Shown here piece after piece: positions 57,401 through 64,000 of a stretch of DNA of 64,000 nt. The position numbers and the translations under genes were made by a program. Location: NCBI RefSeq assembly GCF_003462685.1, contig NZ_QRVE01000001.1, positions 287,421-351,420 on the forward strand. Reading direction: 5' to 3'. This DNA comes from Collinsella sp. AF23-4AC. GTDB lineage: Bacteria; Actinomycetota; Coriobacteriia; Coriobacteriales; Coriobacteriaceae. The first letter of the stretch is position 1; each line of letters starts with the position of its first letter. A model generated the notes under the pieces. The model saw only the letters and a program-made list of their open reading frames with translations. It was not told the DNA's origin and did not search any database.

Positions 57401-58255
57401 CTAGAGACCAGGTTCTCCAAGCAGGTTAACAATGTGATATGCGAGATAACTCTTCTCGGCATCGGTAACGACAACGTTATAGGTAGACGACAAGTGAGCG
57501 GCTATGGCGTCCGCGCACGAGAATGCGCACGGATACGCCGTTTCATCGATTCGGAACAGCGCGTCGCCATTGATTTGCCCAGCCGCAGGATCGAGCGCTC
57601 GCTGTGCGAAAAACTGCAGGTGACGAACAAAGCGTTCGTAAGGCAGCGAGGTGTCATCGAGGGTCGTAGCATAGCGCTCGGAAACAATCGCGAGCACGTC
57701 GCGAACAAGCTGGACCGAGATGATGAGGCGGTCGGAGCGTTGCGGCATGGTGGCGTTGACGATATGCAGCGTAATAAAACCCTGCTCTTCTTCGCTCATC
57801 TGGATGCCCATATACTCCTTGATAATCTGCAGCGCACGGCCCGCAAGCGCATACTCCTTGCGATAGAACTGCTGGATCTCGAGCAGCAACGGATTCTCAC
57901 AGGGAACGCCCTTGCGCTCGCGCTCGAGGGCGAGGCTGATATGGTCTGCGAGAGCGATGAGAATCTTGTCGTTGATATCAACATTGAGCTCTCGACGGAG
58001 CATCTGAACAATGTCCTCGGCAATCACGAGGTTGACGGTGGGGATGGACTCCAAAAGATGTGCCAAGCGGTCAATCGTGCGCGAATCCTGAGAAGTGCCC
58101 TCCTGCAGCGCATAGGTCTTTTCGACCGATGCCTCATCGATAGCGTCGCCGGCATGGCGGCCAAAGCAGAGGCCTCGACCGATGACGATGAGCTCGGAGC
58201 CATCGTCCGAAGTGACCATTGCGACGTTATTGTTGAAAACTCGCTTGATAACCAC
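57401..58255 (-). CDS. LicT/BglG-family transcription antiterminator
   Basis: A 284-residue RNA-binding regulator. The RNA-binding domain (VIKRVFNNNVAMV, GSELIVIGRGLCFG) is at 1-55; two PRDs follow, with His in ADHISLALER, LHIVNA, FVRHLQFFAQR and AYHIVNL as phosphorylation targets. A GTG at 58255 is chosen because it gives the family N-terminus; GTGs at 58267 and nearby are alternatives. It lies between IIA and IICB and probably controls this operon through an RNA antiterminator according to PTS phosphorylation. Confidence 0.9.
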   Translation of the reverse strand: MVIKRVFNNNVAMVTSDDGSELIVIGRGLCFGRHAGDAIDEASVEKTYALQEGTSQDSRTIDRLAHLLESIPTVNLVIAEDIVQMLRRELNVDINDKILIALADHISLALERERKGVPCENPLLLEIQQFYRKEYALAGRALQIIKEYMGIQMSEEEQGFITLHIVNATMPQRSDRLIISVQLVRDVLAIVSERYATTLDDTSLPYERFVRHLQFFAQRALDPAAGQINGDALFRIDETAYPCAFSCADAIAAHLSSTYNVVVTDAEKSYLAYHIVNLLGEPGL

Positions 58256-58273
58256 GGTACCCACCACAAGAAT

Positions 58274-58786
58274 TTACTCGGAAAGCCAGACGACAGGCTC
58301 TTTAACAGCAACAGGGCCGGAAGCATGCTCACGAAGAGTCGAGTTCTCCGAACGCTCGCACACGATAACGAAGACCGTGGGGTCGAAGCCAGCGGCGCGA
58401 ACCGCGTCGAAATCGACCTCGACGAGGGGCTGGCCCGCATCGACATGGTCACCCTGAGCAACAAGCGCATGGAAGCCCTTGCCCTCAAGTTTAACAGTGT
58501 CGATTCCGATATGCAGCATCACCTGAGCAGAGCTGTCGTCGGACATGATGCCCAGCGCGTGCTCAGTCGGAAACAACGCCGCGACGGTGCCGGAAACAGG
58601 AGCGCACACCGTTCCCTCTTGGGGAACCACAGCAATGCCATCGCCCACGGCACGGCTGCTAAAAGCGGGGTCATTGGTATTTTCTAGATGAACAAGCTCG
58701 CCGGAAACGGGAGCGAGGATTTCGAACTCGGAGGTTGCAGTCTTCTGCTCATCCGAACCGCCCATCAGGCGAGAAAAGAAACCCAT
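58274..58786 (-). CDS. PTS glucose-family IIA component
   Basis: A 170-residue soluble phosphocarrier. The lipoyl-like beta fold shows ILAPVSGELVHLENTNDPAF and the phosphorylated His in VMLHIGIDTVKLEGKGF near 89. The ATG at 58786 has AAGGGAC upstream; 58804 is possible. It is first in the operon and would donate phosphate to the IIB domain of the alpha-glucoside transporter and to the antiterminator. Confidence 0.92.
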   Translation of the reverse strand: MGFFSRLMGGSDEQKTATSEFEILAPVSGELVHLENTNDPAFSSRAVGDGIAVVPQEGTVCAPVSGTVAALFPTEHALGIMSDDSSAQVMLHIGIDTVKLEGKGFHALVAQGDHVDAGQPLVEVDFDAVRAAGFDPTVFVIVCERSENSTLREHASGPVAVKEPVVWLSE

Positions 58787-58968
58787 GGTGGCATGTCCCT
58801 TCATAAATATAGCCCAACCAAAATCAAGCGAATGCATCCATAGAGACACACCCGTTCAAAGACTTTGGTTAGGCCCACGTCCGAGGGACTCGGTAACCTT
58901 CCGCATTTCTTTTTACGGGGGTTATTGTAGGCAACAGCAAAGCCAGAATAGTCATTATGACCGGTGAG

Positions 58969-58998
58969 CGGTATTTATTCTTCGATAAACGGTATTTA
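58969..58998 (-). promoter_or_regulatory. Two direct repeats upstream of the PTS operon promoter
   Basis: TAAATACCG on minus (CGGTATTTA on plus at 58969-58977 and 58990-58998) occurs twice, 21 bases apart, two helical turns. They lie 40-74 bases before the -10-like TACAAT, as expected for an activator. Confidence 0.4.
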
Positions 58999-59001
58999 GG
59001 C

Positions 59002-59021
59002 GGCACTTAGGGACGTTCCTT
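59002..59021 (+). repeat. Family 2 repeat, single arm
   Basis: GGCACTTAGGGACGTTCCTT matches one arm of the palindrome at 47475, without its partner arm. Confidence 0.7.
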
Positions 59022-59023
59022 GT

Positions 59024-59056
59024 TTGGTGCATTGGGGACAGGTTACCTTGCACCAA
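59024..59056 (-). repeat. Family 3 repeat, copy 2
   Basis: On minus it starts TTGGTGCAAGGTAACCTGTC and ends AATGCACCAA; the ends TTGGTGCA and TGCACCAA are complementary. Confidence 0.7.
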
Positions 59057-59061
59057 TCATG

Positions 59062-59129
59062 AGTTGCGGTGAAATAGGGACTGAAAAGCCGCTCAAAAGG
59101 CTAAAACAGTCCGTATTCCACCGCAACTT
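59062..59129. repeat. Family 1 repeat, copy 3
   Basis: Left arm GTTGCGGTGAAATAGGGACT; right arm CAGTCCGTATTCCACCGCAA. It has the same plan as the copies at 29237 and 40337. Confidence 0.82.
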
Positions 59130-59136
59130 CAAGACG

Positions 59137-59169
59137 TTGGTGCAGATCAACCTGACCTCTTTGCACTAA
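59137..59169 (+). repeat. Family 3 repeat, copy 3
   Basis: Starts TTGGTGCAGATCAACCTGAC and ends TTTGCACTAA, matching the other copies after alignment. Confidence 0.65.
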
Positions 59170-59201
59170 AAAGGGCCCCGAGCATAGTCTGCTCGAGGCC
59201 C
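59168..59201 (-). terminator. Terminator of the RNA helicase gene
   Basis: On minus GGGCCTCGAGC pairs with GCTCGGGGCCC with one mismatch, followed by TTTTT (59172-59168). Confidence 0.85.
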
Positions 59202-59234
59202 AAACTCATCTCGCCTCACCGCGCGACGTGGGTG

Positions 59235-61484
59235 TTACTTGCGCTTGCCGCCGCCGTCGCCGGGACGACGGGAGCTGCCGCCGCGATTGCCGCCACGATT
59301 GTTACCATAGCTGCCACGGTTATCGCGACCGCCGGCACGGCCGCCACGGGAGCCGGCCTGGTTGCCGCCACGCCCGCCACGATAGCCACCACGACGCTCA
59401 TCGCGGGTATCGTCGTAGTTGCGCCAGTCATCGCGACGATCGCGGCTGGCACGCGGGTCACGACGATCACGCGACTCGTTAGAACGACCAGCGCCGCCGC
59501 GGCCGCCATTGCCGCGAGCACCCTCGCGACGCTCGCCGCCGCGGCTACCGCGCTCTTCAAAGCGCTTGCCGCCACGGGACTCACCGCCACGGGCACCTCG
59601 CTCACCGCGACCCTCGCCGCCGCGACGCTCATCACGGCCGCCGCGCTCGTCATCACGACCGGATCGACGGCGGTCGCCCGCGCCGCGCTTGCCACCGCGC
59701 GAACCGCGGCCCTCGTCCTCGCGCTCGACACGACGACGGCCGCCACGGTCCTCGTCCTCGCGGCGACGGCGGTGCGCCTCACCCTGGAACTGCTTGGCAC
59801 GGCGCTCGGCACGGTTACCGCGCGCAGGCTGCTCAGCGGCACCAGCACCAGCACGCTCCTCGGCAGCCACCTCGCGAGCCACGCTCTCAACAGCCTCGTC
59901 CACGCGAGCCTGAACGCCCTCGCGCACGCGGGTCTTGCCGCCGCGCTTGGGACGGCTCGGACGCTCGCCGTCGCCGCGGCGCTCGTTGCGACCGCGGTTG
60001 GAACGACCGGCAACATCGCCGTAATCGTCGCCGTTGCGCTTGCCGTCGCGACGCGCCTGCTCAAGCTTCTTCTTGCTCTTGGACTTGCCGCGCTTGGTCT
60101 TCTTCTTCACCTTAAAGGCGGCAGGATCGCGCTCGGGGTCAACGGCGGGCGGGTTGGGACCCACGTGCAGGTCGCCAGCCTCGTAGATGTCGGCGGTCTT
60201 GTCCATGAGCTTCTCGATCTCGTAGAACTCGTCGACGTCCTGCTCGGTCACAAACGTGATGGCCCAGCCCAGCTCGCCGGCGCGGCCCGTACGGCCAATA
60301 CGGTGGATGTAGTCGGTCGGCTCGGCCGGCACGTCAAAGTTCACGACGTAGCGCACGTCGCTAATGTCGATGCCGCGGGCGAGCACGTCGGTTGCCACCA
60401 ACACGTCGACGGTACCGTCGCGGAAGGCAGAAAGCGCGCGCTCGCGCTGGGCCTGGCTGCGGTTGCCGTGAATCGCGGCGGCCTTGATGCCCTTACGCTC
60501 CAGACGACGGCAGCAGCTGTCGGCGCGATGCTTGGTGCGCATAAAGACGATGGTGCGCTCCGGGCCCTCCTTCTTGAGAAACTCGGGCAACAGGTTGTTC
60601 TTGGCCTCGATGGACACCGGGAACACAAACTGGTCGACGGTGTCGGCGGTCGACGTGGCGGGCGCGATCTCCACGCGGGCCGGATCGCTCACCAGGTCGG
60701 TGATCTCGCCCACGGCCTCCTCGTCGAGGGTCGCCGAGAACAGCAGCGTCTGGCGCTCGGCCGGCGTCTCGCGCACAATACGGCGAACGGCGGGCAAAAA
60801 GCCCATGTCGAGCATGCGATCGGCCTCGTCGAGCACCAGGACCTTAACCTCGTCCAGGTGGCAGGCACCCTGCTCGATCAGATCGACCAGACGGCCCGGC
60901 GTGGCGACCAAGATATCGCAGCCGTACTTGAGGGCAGCAGTCTGCGGCTTGTAGCTCACGCCGCCCACGACGGTCACGGCAACATGGCCCGTGACGTCGG
61001 CGATCTTGCTCGCGACCTCGTCGATTTGCTGGGCAAGCTCGCGCGTAGGGGTGATGACGAGCATCACGGGGCCGCGGCCGTTGCCCTCGGGCTTCTTGGC
61101 GCCGCGACGACGGTTGCGGCCGCCGCGCTCACGCACGGGCTTGGGCGGAGCGATGTGCTCCAGATTGTTCATGGTCGGCAGCAAGAAGGCGGCCGTCTTG
61201 CCGGTGCCGGTCTGAGCGGCGGCAAGCAGGTCGCGGCCCTCGAGCACCATGGGGATGGAGCCGGCCTGAACGGGCGTGGGCGCCGTGTAGCCCAGGTTCT
61301 CAATAGCACGAAGCATCTCGTCCGAAAGCCCCAGCTCGTCAAAGGCGGGCAGGCTCTCGGTAGCGGACTCGACGGCCTGGGCAGCATTTGCCTCGTCGGC
61401 GGCATCGAAGGCGGCCTGGGTCATGGCCTCGCGGGTCTCGTCCAGAATCTCGGCGTCGGTGACGTCGGATACAGAATTACGCAT
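59235..61484 (-). CDS. DEAD-box RNA helicase with long Arg/Gly-rich tail
   Basis: A 749-residue helicase. The core (about 40-410) has AQTGTGKTAAFLLP near 90, PTRELAQQ, LDEADRMLDMGF near 217, FSATLDEEA, DVLARGIDI and HRIGRTGRAGE. About 330 residues follow, basic and rich in RGG, RG and DR repeats, expected to bind RNA and to be disordered. The tail is much longer than in common RhlE/DeaD proteins. The ATG at 61484 has AAGGAA upstream. It probably remodels RNA or ribosomes in stress or cold. A terminator follows. Confidence 0.93.
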   Translation of the reverse strand: MRNSVSDVTDAEILDETREAMTQAAFDAADEANAAQAVESATESLPAFDELGLSDEMLRAIENLGYTAPTPVQAGSIPMVLEGRDLLAAAQTGTGKTAAFLLPTMNNLEHIAPPKPVRERGGRNRRRGAKKPEGNGRGPVMLVITPTRELAQQIDEVASKIADVTGHVAVTVVGGVSYKPQTAALKYGCDILVATPGRLVDLIEQGACHLDEVKVLVLDEADRMLDMGFLPAVRRIVRETPAERQTLLFSATLDEEAVGEITDLVSDPARVEIAPATSTADTVDQFVFPVSIEAKNNLLPEFLKKEGPERTIVFMRTKHRADSCCRRLERKGIKAAAIHGNRSQAQRERALSAFRDGTVDVLVATDVLARGIDISDVRYVVNFDVPAEPTDYIHRIGRTGRAGELGWAITFVTEQDVDEFYEIEKLMDKTADIYEAGDLHVGPNPPAVDPERDPAAFKVKKKTKRGKSKSKKKLEQARRDGKRNGDDYGDVAGRSNRGRNERRGDGERPSRPKRGGKTRVREGVQARVDEAVESVAREVAAEERAGAGAAEQPARGNRAERRAKQFQGEAHRRRREDEDRGGRRRVEREDEGRGSRGGKRGAGDRRRSGRDDERGGRDERRGGEGRGERGARGGESRGGKRFEERGSRGGERREGARGNGGRGGAGRSNESRDRRDPRASRDRRDDWRNYDDTRDERRGGYRGGRGGNQAGSRGGRAGGRDNRGSYGNNRGGNRGGSSRRPGDGGGKRK

Positions 61485-61991
61485 ATGTTGTTGTTCCTTA
61501 TCTGCACGCGCTATGGGCACGGCATGCGGCCGCGCTGGCGTGCTTGGTAGTGCGCTAATACATACAAAAACGGGTGCGCACAGAGAGGACGTTGCTCAGC
61601 ACGCTGGCGATCGCTTTGGCAGCCCTATCACGCGCCGTCCAGACGCAGCAGCTCTAAGCGATGGAGCAGATTCGCCGCCGGTTAGTATACCCGTGCTTCG
61701 CATGCCCCCACGTAAACCACAGATGACAAGGCGGACGAGGTGGGCCTGGCCGATTGTCTCAATCTGTAACAGATGCAGGGCAAAACCGGGTCCTAATTGT
61801 TATAGATCAAGACAGAGGGGATTTCCGTCCAGTCCAAACCAAATCTCTCAGTCTTCCTGCAATTTCGAACATGTGGCCTATAATGTTGCTTTGGTTACGC
61901 TATATATTGCGCAGCCATTTAATACGTCGCCCACCGGGGGCCATTAATTCCTATCGCCATATTGGCTAGGAAGCAATCAAAGGAGGTATCC
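61485..61991. other. Divergent intergenic region upstream of the RNA helicase and FHA genes
   Basis: About 500 bases. A TATAAT (61879-61884) lies about 110 bases before the FHA gene, with only a weak -35. On minus TATACT (61689-61684) is a possible helicase -10 that would give a leader of about 190 bases. No gene was found. Confidence 0.4.
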
Positions 61992-62954
61992 GTGGCAGCA
62001 GAGACGCCTTGCTCGGTCCTCTATAACGATATTCGCTCGTTCGGCGGTCTTAAACATCTCGAGATCGCCCGAATGCTTATCAATGGAGACTCTTATCTCG
62101 GCAGTACCCTGCTCGAGAAATGCTCTTCCAACCGCTCGTATCTCACCCGTTACATCGTCCATCGCAAGCCTGACCAGTGCGCGCCCGCCATCTACAGCGA
62201 CTTTACCGTCACCACGCTCAACCTTTCCGCGGCAATCTGCAGCAAGCTCGGCGGCGGCGAGTCCGCCTATCAGGCAATCGCCGAGCACTATCGCGGTCCG
62301 GCCGCCAACGAAATGATGTCGGCTCTCGCCAGCTACAAGCTGGACAGCCGCCTATATGCAAATGCCCTCAATCGCATCGACAACTTTGACGGCAATGCCG
62401 TGCGCGAGAAAAGCACGCTTTACCTTATGCTCTTTGTGGCAACGGGGGCGCTCGCCGATCCCGTTCAGGGCGTGGCCACCGTCGAGCGCTTTTGCGACAG
62501 CAAGACGGGCGGGCACTTTGGCACCACCGAAACTACCGTCGGACGTGGCTTTATGAGCAGCCTGGAGCAGCCGCACACCGTCGCTCCCAACCTCGGTCTG
62601 CTCAGAACCCATGCCGACAACTGCGCCGACATGCAAATCCATCCCCTCACACGCGATCCGCGCGGCACCGTGATTGGTTCTTTGCCCAAAACCTCGCCCA
62701 GCATCACCGATGTAGGCGCCGACGCCTCGCGCGAGCATCTTCGTATTTGGCTCGAGGGTGAGCACTAGTACGCCCAGGGCCTTGGATCGACCAACGGCAC
62801 AGTGCTCGAATCGGGCGCGGGCGACGGCGATATTGTGATTGAGCCGCCGCGCGACCAACGCGAACCCGGCAAAGTCTATCCCCCCGTGGAAATCGCCAAC
62901 AGCGACAGGCTCCATCTGGGTCTCTACACGACATTCCTTGTCATTGTGGACTAG
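61992..62954 (+). pseudogene. FHA-domain protein interrupted by an amber codon
   Basis: The frame starts at a GTG with AAAGGAGG five bases upstream and runs 258 residues to TAG at 62766-62768. The FHA signature begins before the stop (GTVIGSLPKTSPSI, ASREHLRIWL) and resumes in the same frame after it (YAQGLGSTNGTVLE), continuing to TAG at 62952-62954. FHA domains usually have Trp just before this position, so a single TGG to TAG change explains the break. The first 190 residues are a helical domain of unknown type. The next gene is a Ser/Thr kinase, and FHA proteins read kinase output. The stop could be a real mutation, an assembly error, or a readthrough site. Confidence 0.8.
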
Positions 62955-63032
62955 CACGGACAGCGATCGGAAGACGGTCGCCGTCCGTCTTTCGTCTTCT
63001 ACCTTCTGCATCGTAAACGACAATACTCAACG

Positions 63033-63093
63033 GTATACGTGGGTAGTGCGGCTATCATGGTATTTTACCGATATCCGCACTGCCCACGTATAC
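63033..63093. repeat. Long hairpin between the FHA gene and the kinase gene
   Basis: GTATACGTGGGTAGTGCGG (63033-63051) pairs with CCGCACTGCCCACGTATAC (63075-63093) with one mismatch, and TATC/GATA and GGTA/TACC extend pairing into the loop, so nearly all 61 bases can pair. There is no T run. Confidence 0.75.
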
Positions 63094-63125
63094 GCGCGGC
63101 AACCCATGCCAGACAAAGGAACGCC

Positions 63126-64000
63126 ATGGATACTACCGATAGCGCCTATGGCGACAAACTCATCCGTCTTGACACGTTCGACACCGCCGTGGCGGTCGAC
63201 CCCAGCGCCGAGGACGACGCCAAGCGTCGGTTTATGACGCTTATTCTCCAGACGGCCCACCGCGACAACGGCAACATCGGGCACGTGCTGCGCGCGACCA
63301 ACACGAGCGGCGAGGTCTTTGCCGTCAAGCTACTCAAGGACAACGCCATCCTTTCCGGCCAAGCCCCCGACCGCTCCGCCGAGCAATCGGCAGCGCACCT
63401 GGCCAACACCGCTGCGCTGTTCGAGGAGTACCGTCATCTGTGTACTGTCTCGCACCTGCGCGGATTTCCGCGCGTCTATGGCTATGGATCGTGCGAGGAC
63501 GACCCGCTCATCCTCATGGAGTGGGTCGAGGGCATCTCACTCAAGCAGGCGCTGCCCCTGCTTCCTCACGACGCCTCGGGCGGGCTGACCACCCAGATGG
63601 TCGCCGCCGTCGGAAACGCCGTGCTTCGCGCACTCCTGATGACCAAGGGTCTCGTTAATCCGGTCGTCCATCGCGACCTGTCGCCCGCCAATATCATGTT
63701 CCGCACCACCAGTCGAACGCTCGAGCAACAGATCGCCGATTGCTCCTTTGACCCCTGTCTCATCGACATGGGCTCCGCGACCATGGCCCTCGGTGACGAT
63801 ACGATCACCCGGCGCGCCGACATCTGGCGCTTCGCCACGCCCGCATACGCCGCGCCCGAGATGCTCACGCAGGATATCGAAGGCATCGCGGCCCTTCGCC
63901 GTTCGCCGGCAATCGATGTCTACGCGCTTTCGAGTGTTCTGTACCAGCTCTACAGCGGTCGCAAACCGTTTGACTTTGAGTCGACGGACGCCGCTGCAAC
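63126..64000 (+). CDS. Ser/Thr protein kinase, partial (runs off window)
   Basis: The first 291 residues of a Hanks-type kinase; the C-terminus is outside the window. GNIGHVLRATNTSGEVFAVKLLKD gives the nucleotide lobe with Lys near 68; LILMEWVEG is the hinge; VVHRDLSPANIMF near 181 is the catalytic loop; IDMGSA replaces the usual DFG; ATPAYAAPEM is the P+1 region; DVYALSSVLYQLYSGRKPF follows. AAAGGA precedes the ATG. It follows the broken FHA gene by about 170 bases. Whether it has a membrane anchor or PASTA domains cannot be seen. Confidence 0.9.
   Translation, partial: MDTTDSAYGDKLIRLDTFDTAVAVDPSAEDDAKRRFMTLILQTAHRDNGNIGHVLRATNTSGEVFAVKLLKDNAILSGQAPDRSAEQSAAHLANTAALFEEYRHLCTVSHLRGFPRVYGYGSCEDDPLILMEWVEGISLKQALPLLPHDASGGLTTQMVAAVGNAVLRALLMTKGLVNPVVHRDLSPANIMFRTTSRTLEQQIADCSFDPCLIDMGSATMALGDDTITRRADIWRFATPAYAAPEMLTQDIEGIAALRRSPAIDVYALSSVLYQLYSGRKPFDFESTDAAA

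Larger units (their letters stand above)
58850..59167. other. Intergenic region rich in palindromic repeats
   Basis: The left part serves the PTS operon: a RAT-like hairpin on minus with GGTTACCGAG and CTCGG, ending TAACC (about 58866-58899), a -10-like TACAAT (58929-58924) and direct repeats of TAAATACCG. The right part holds a family 2 arm, family 3 copies 2 and 3, and family 1 copy 3. No gene is present. Confidence 0.6.

Noticed and set aside
59232..61550. 772-codon open frame on plus opposite the RNA helicase
   Set aside because: It is the complement of the Arg/Gly-rich helicase gene, gives an Ala/Thr-rich low-complexity product, and the minus frame has all DEAD-box motifs.

Overview
The window looks like a chromosome segment from an anaerobic, high-G+C gut actinobacterium of the class Coriobacteriia, most probably Collinsella. 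That is inferred from gene content and codon use: a monomeric [FeFe] hydrogenase, formate-tetrahydrofolate ligase, superoxide reductase, an alpha-glucoside PTS, an AddAB nuclease and small dispersed palindromes. No rRNA, tRNA or CRISPR array was recognised. I ran no database search; family calls rest on motifs read in the sequence.

Region 1 (1-11090) is an accessory or defence island: a partial PH-like gene, a HicAB toxin-antitoxin pair, an ADP-ribosylglycohydrolase with a small partner, and a complete type I restriction-modification operon (hsdR-hsdM-hsdS). Behind hsdS, on the opposite strand, lie a silent second-half HsdS cassette, a tyrosine recombinase and a silent first-half HsdS gene. 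Four copies of one 14-bp semi-palindromic core, in alternating orientation, separate these parts. This is the most interesting system here: an HsdS shufflon in which the same core encodes LNGYL or LNSHL depending on orientation, and in which the recombinase is in frame with the HsdS cassette before it.

Region 2 (11130-47460) is mostly housekeeping: a zinc-ribbon protein, a CDF metal exporter with a manganese-type metal site, a single-pass membrane protein, fhs, ruvCAB with a LexA-like box, a NadE-like pseudoenzyme, superoxide reductase, a SWIM/SNF2 ATPase, dnaE, addBA, a YerC-type regulator, a four-helix membrane protein, a divergent Rrf2 regulator/cysK pair, mnmA, an M42 aminopeptidase, a FucO-type dehydrogenase, a DUF1275 protein, a YgiQ radical SAM protein and a CPBP protease.

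Region 3 (47460-64000) holds an orphan DinJ/RelB-like antitoxin, an operon joining a GltD-like flavoprotein, the [FeFe] hydrogenase, a substrate-binding lipoprotein and a fused ABC permease-ATPase, an alpha-glucoside PTS operon (IIA, LicT-type antiterminator, IICB, GH4 glucosidase), a DEAD-box RNA helicase with a long Arg/Gly tail, an FHA-domain gene broken by an amber codon, and the start of a Ser/Thr protein kinase. Three families of short palindromic repeats recur between genes and all three meet at 59002-59169.
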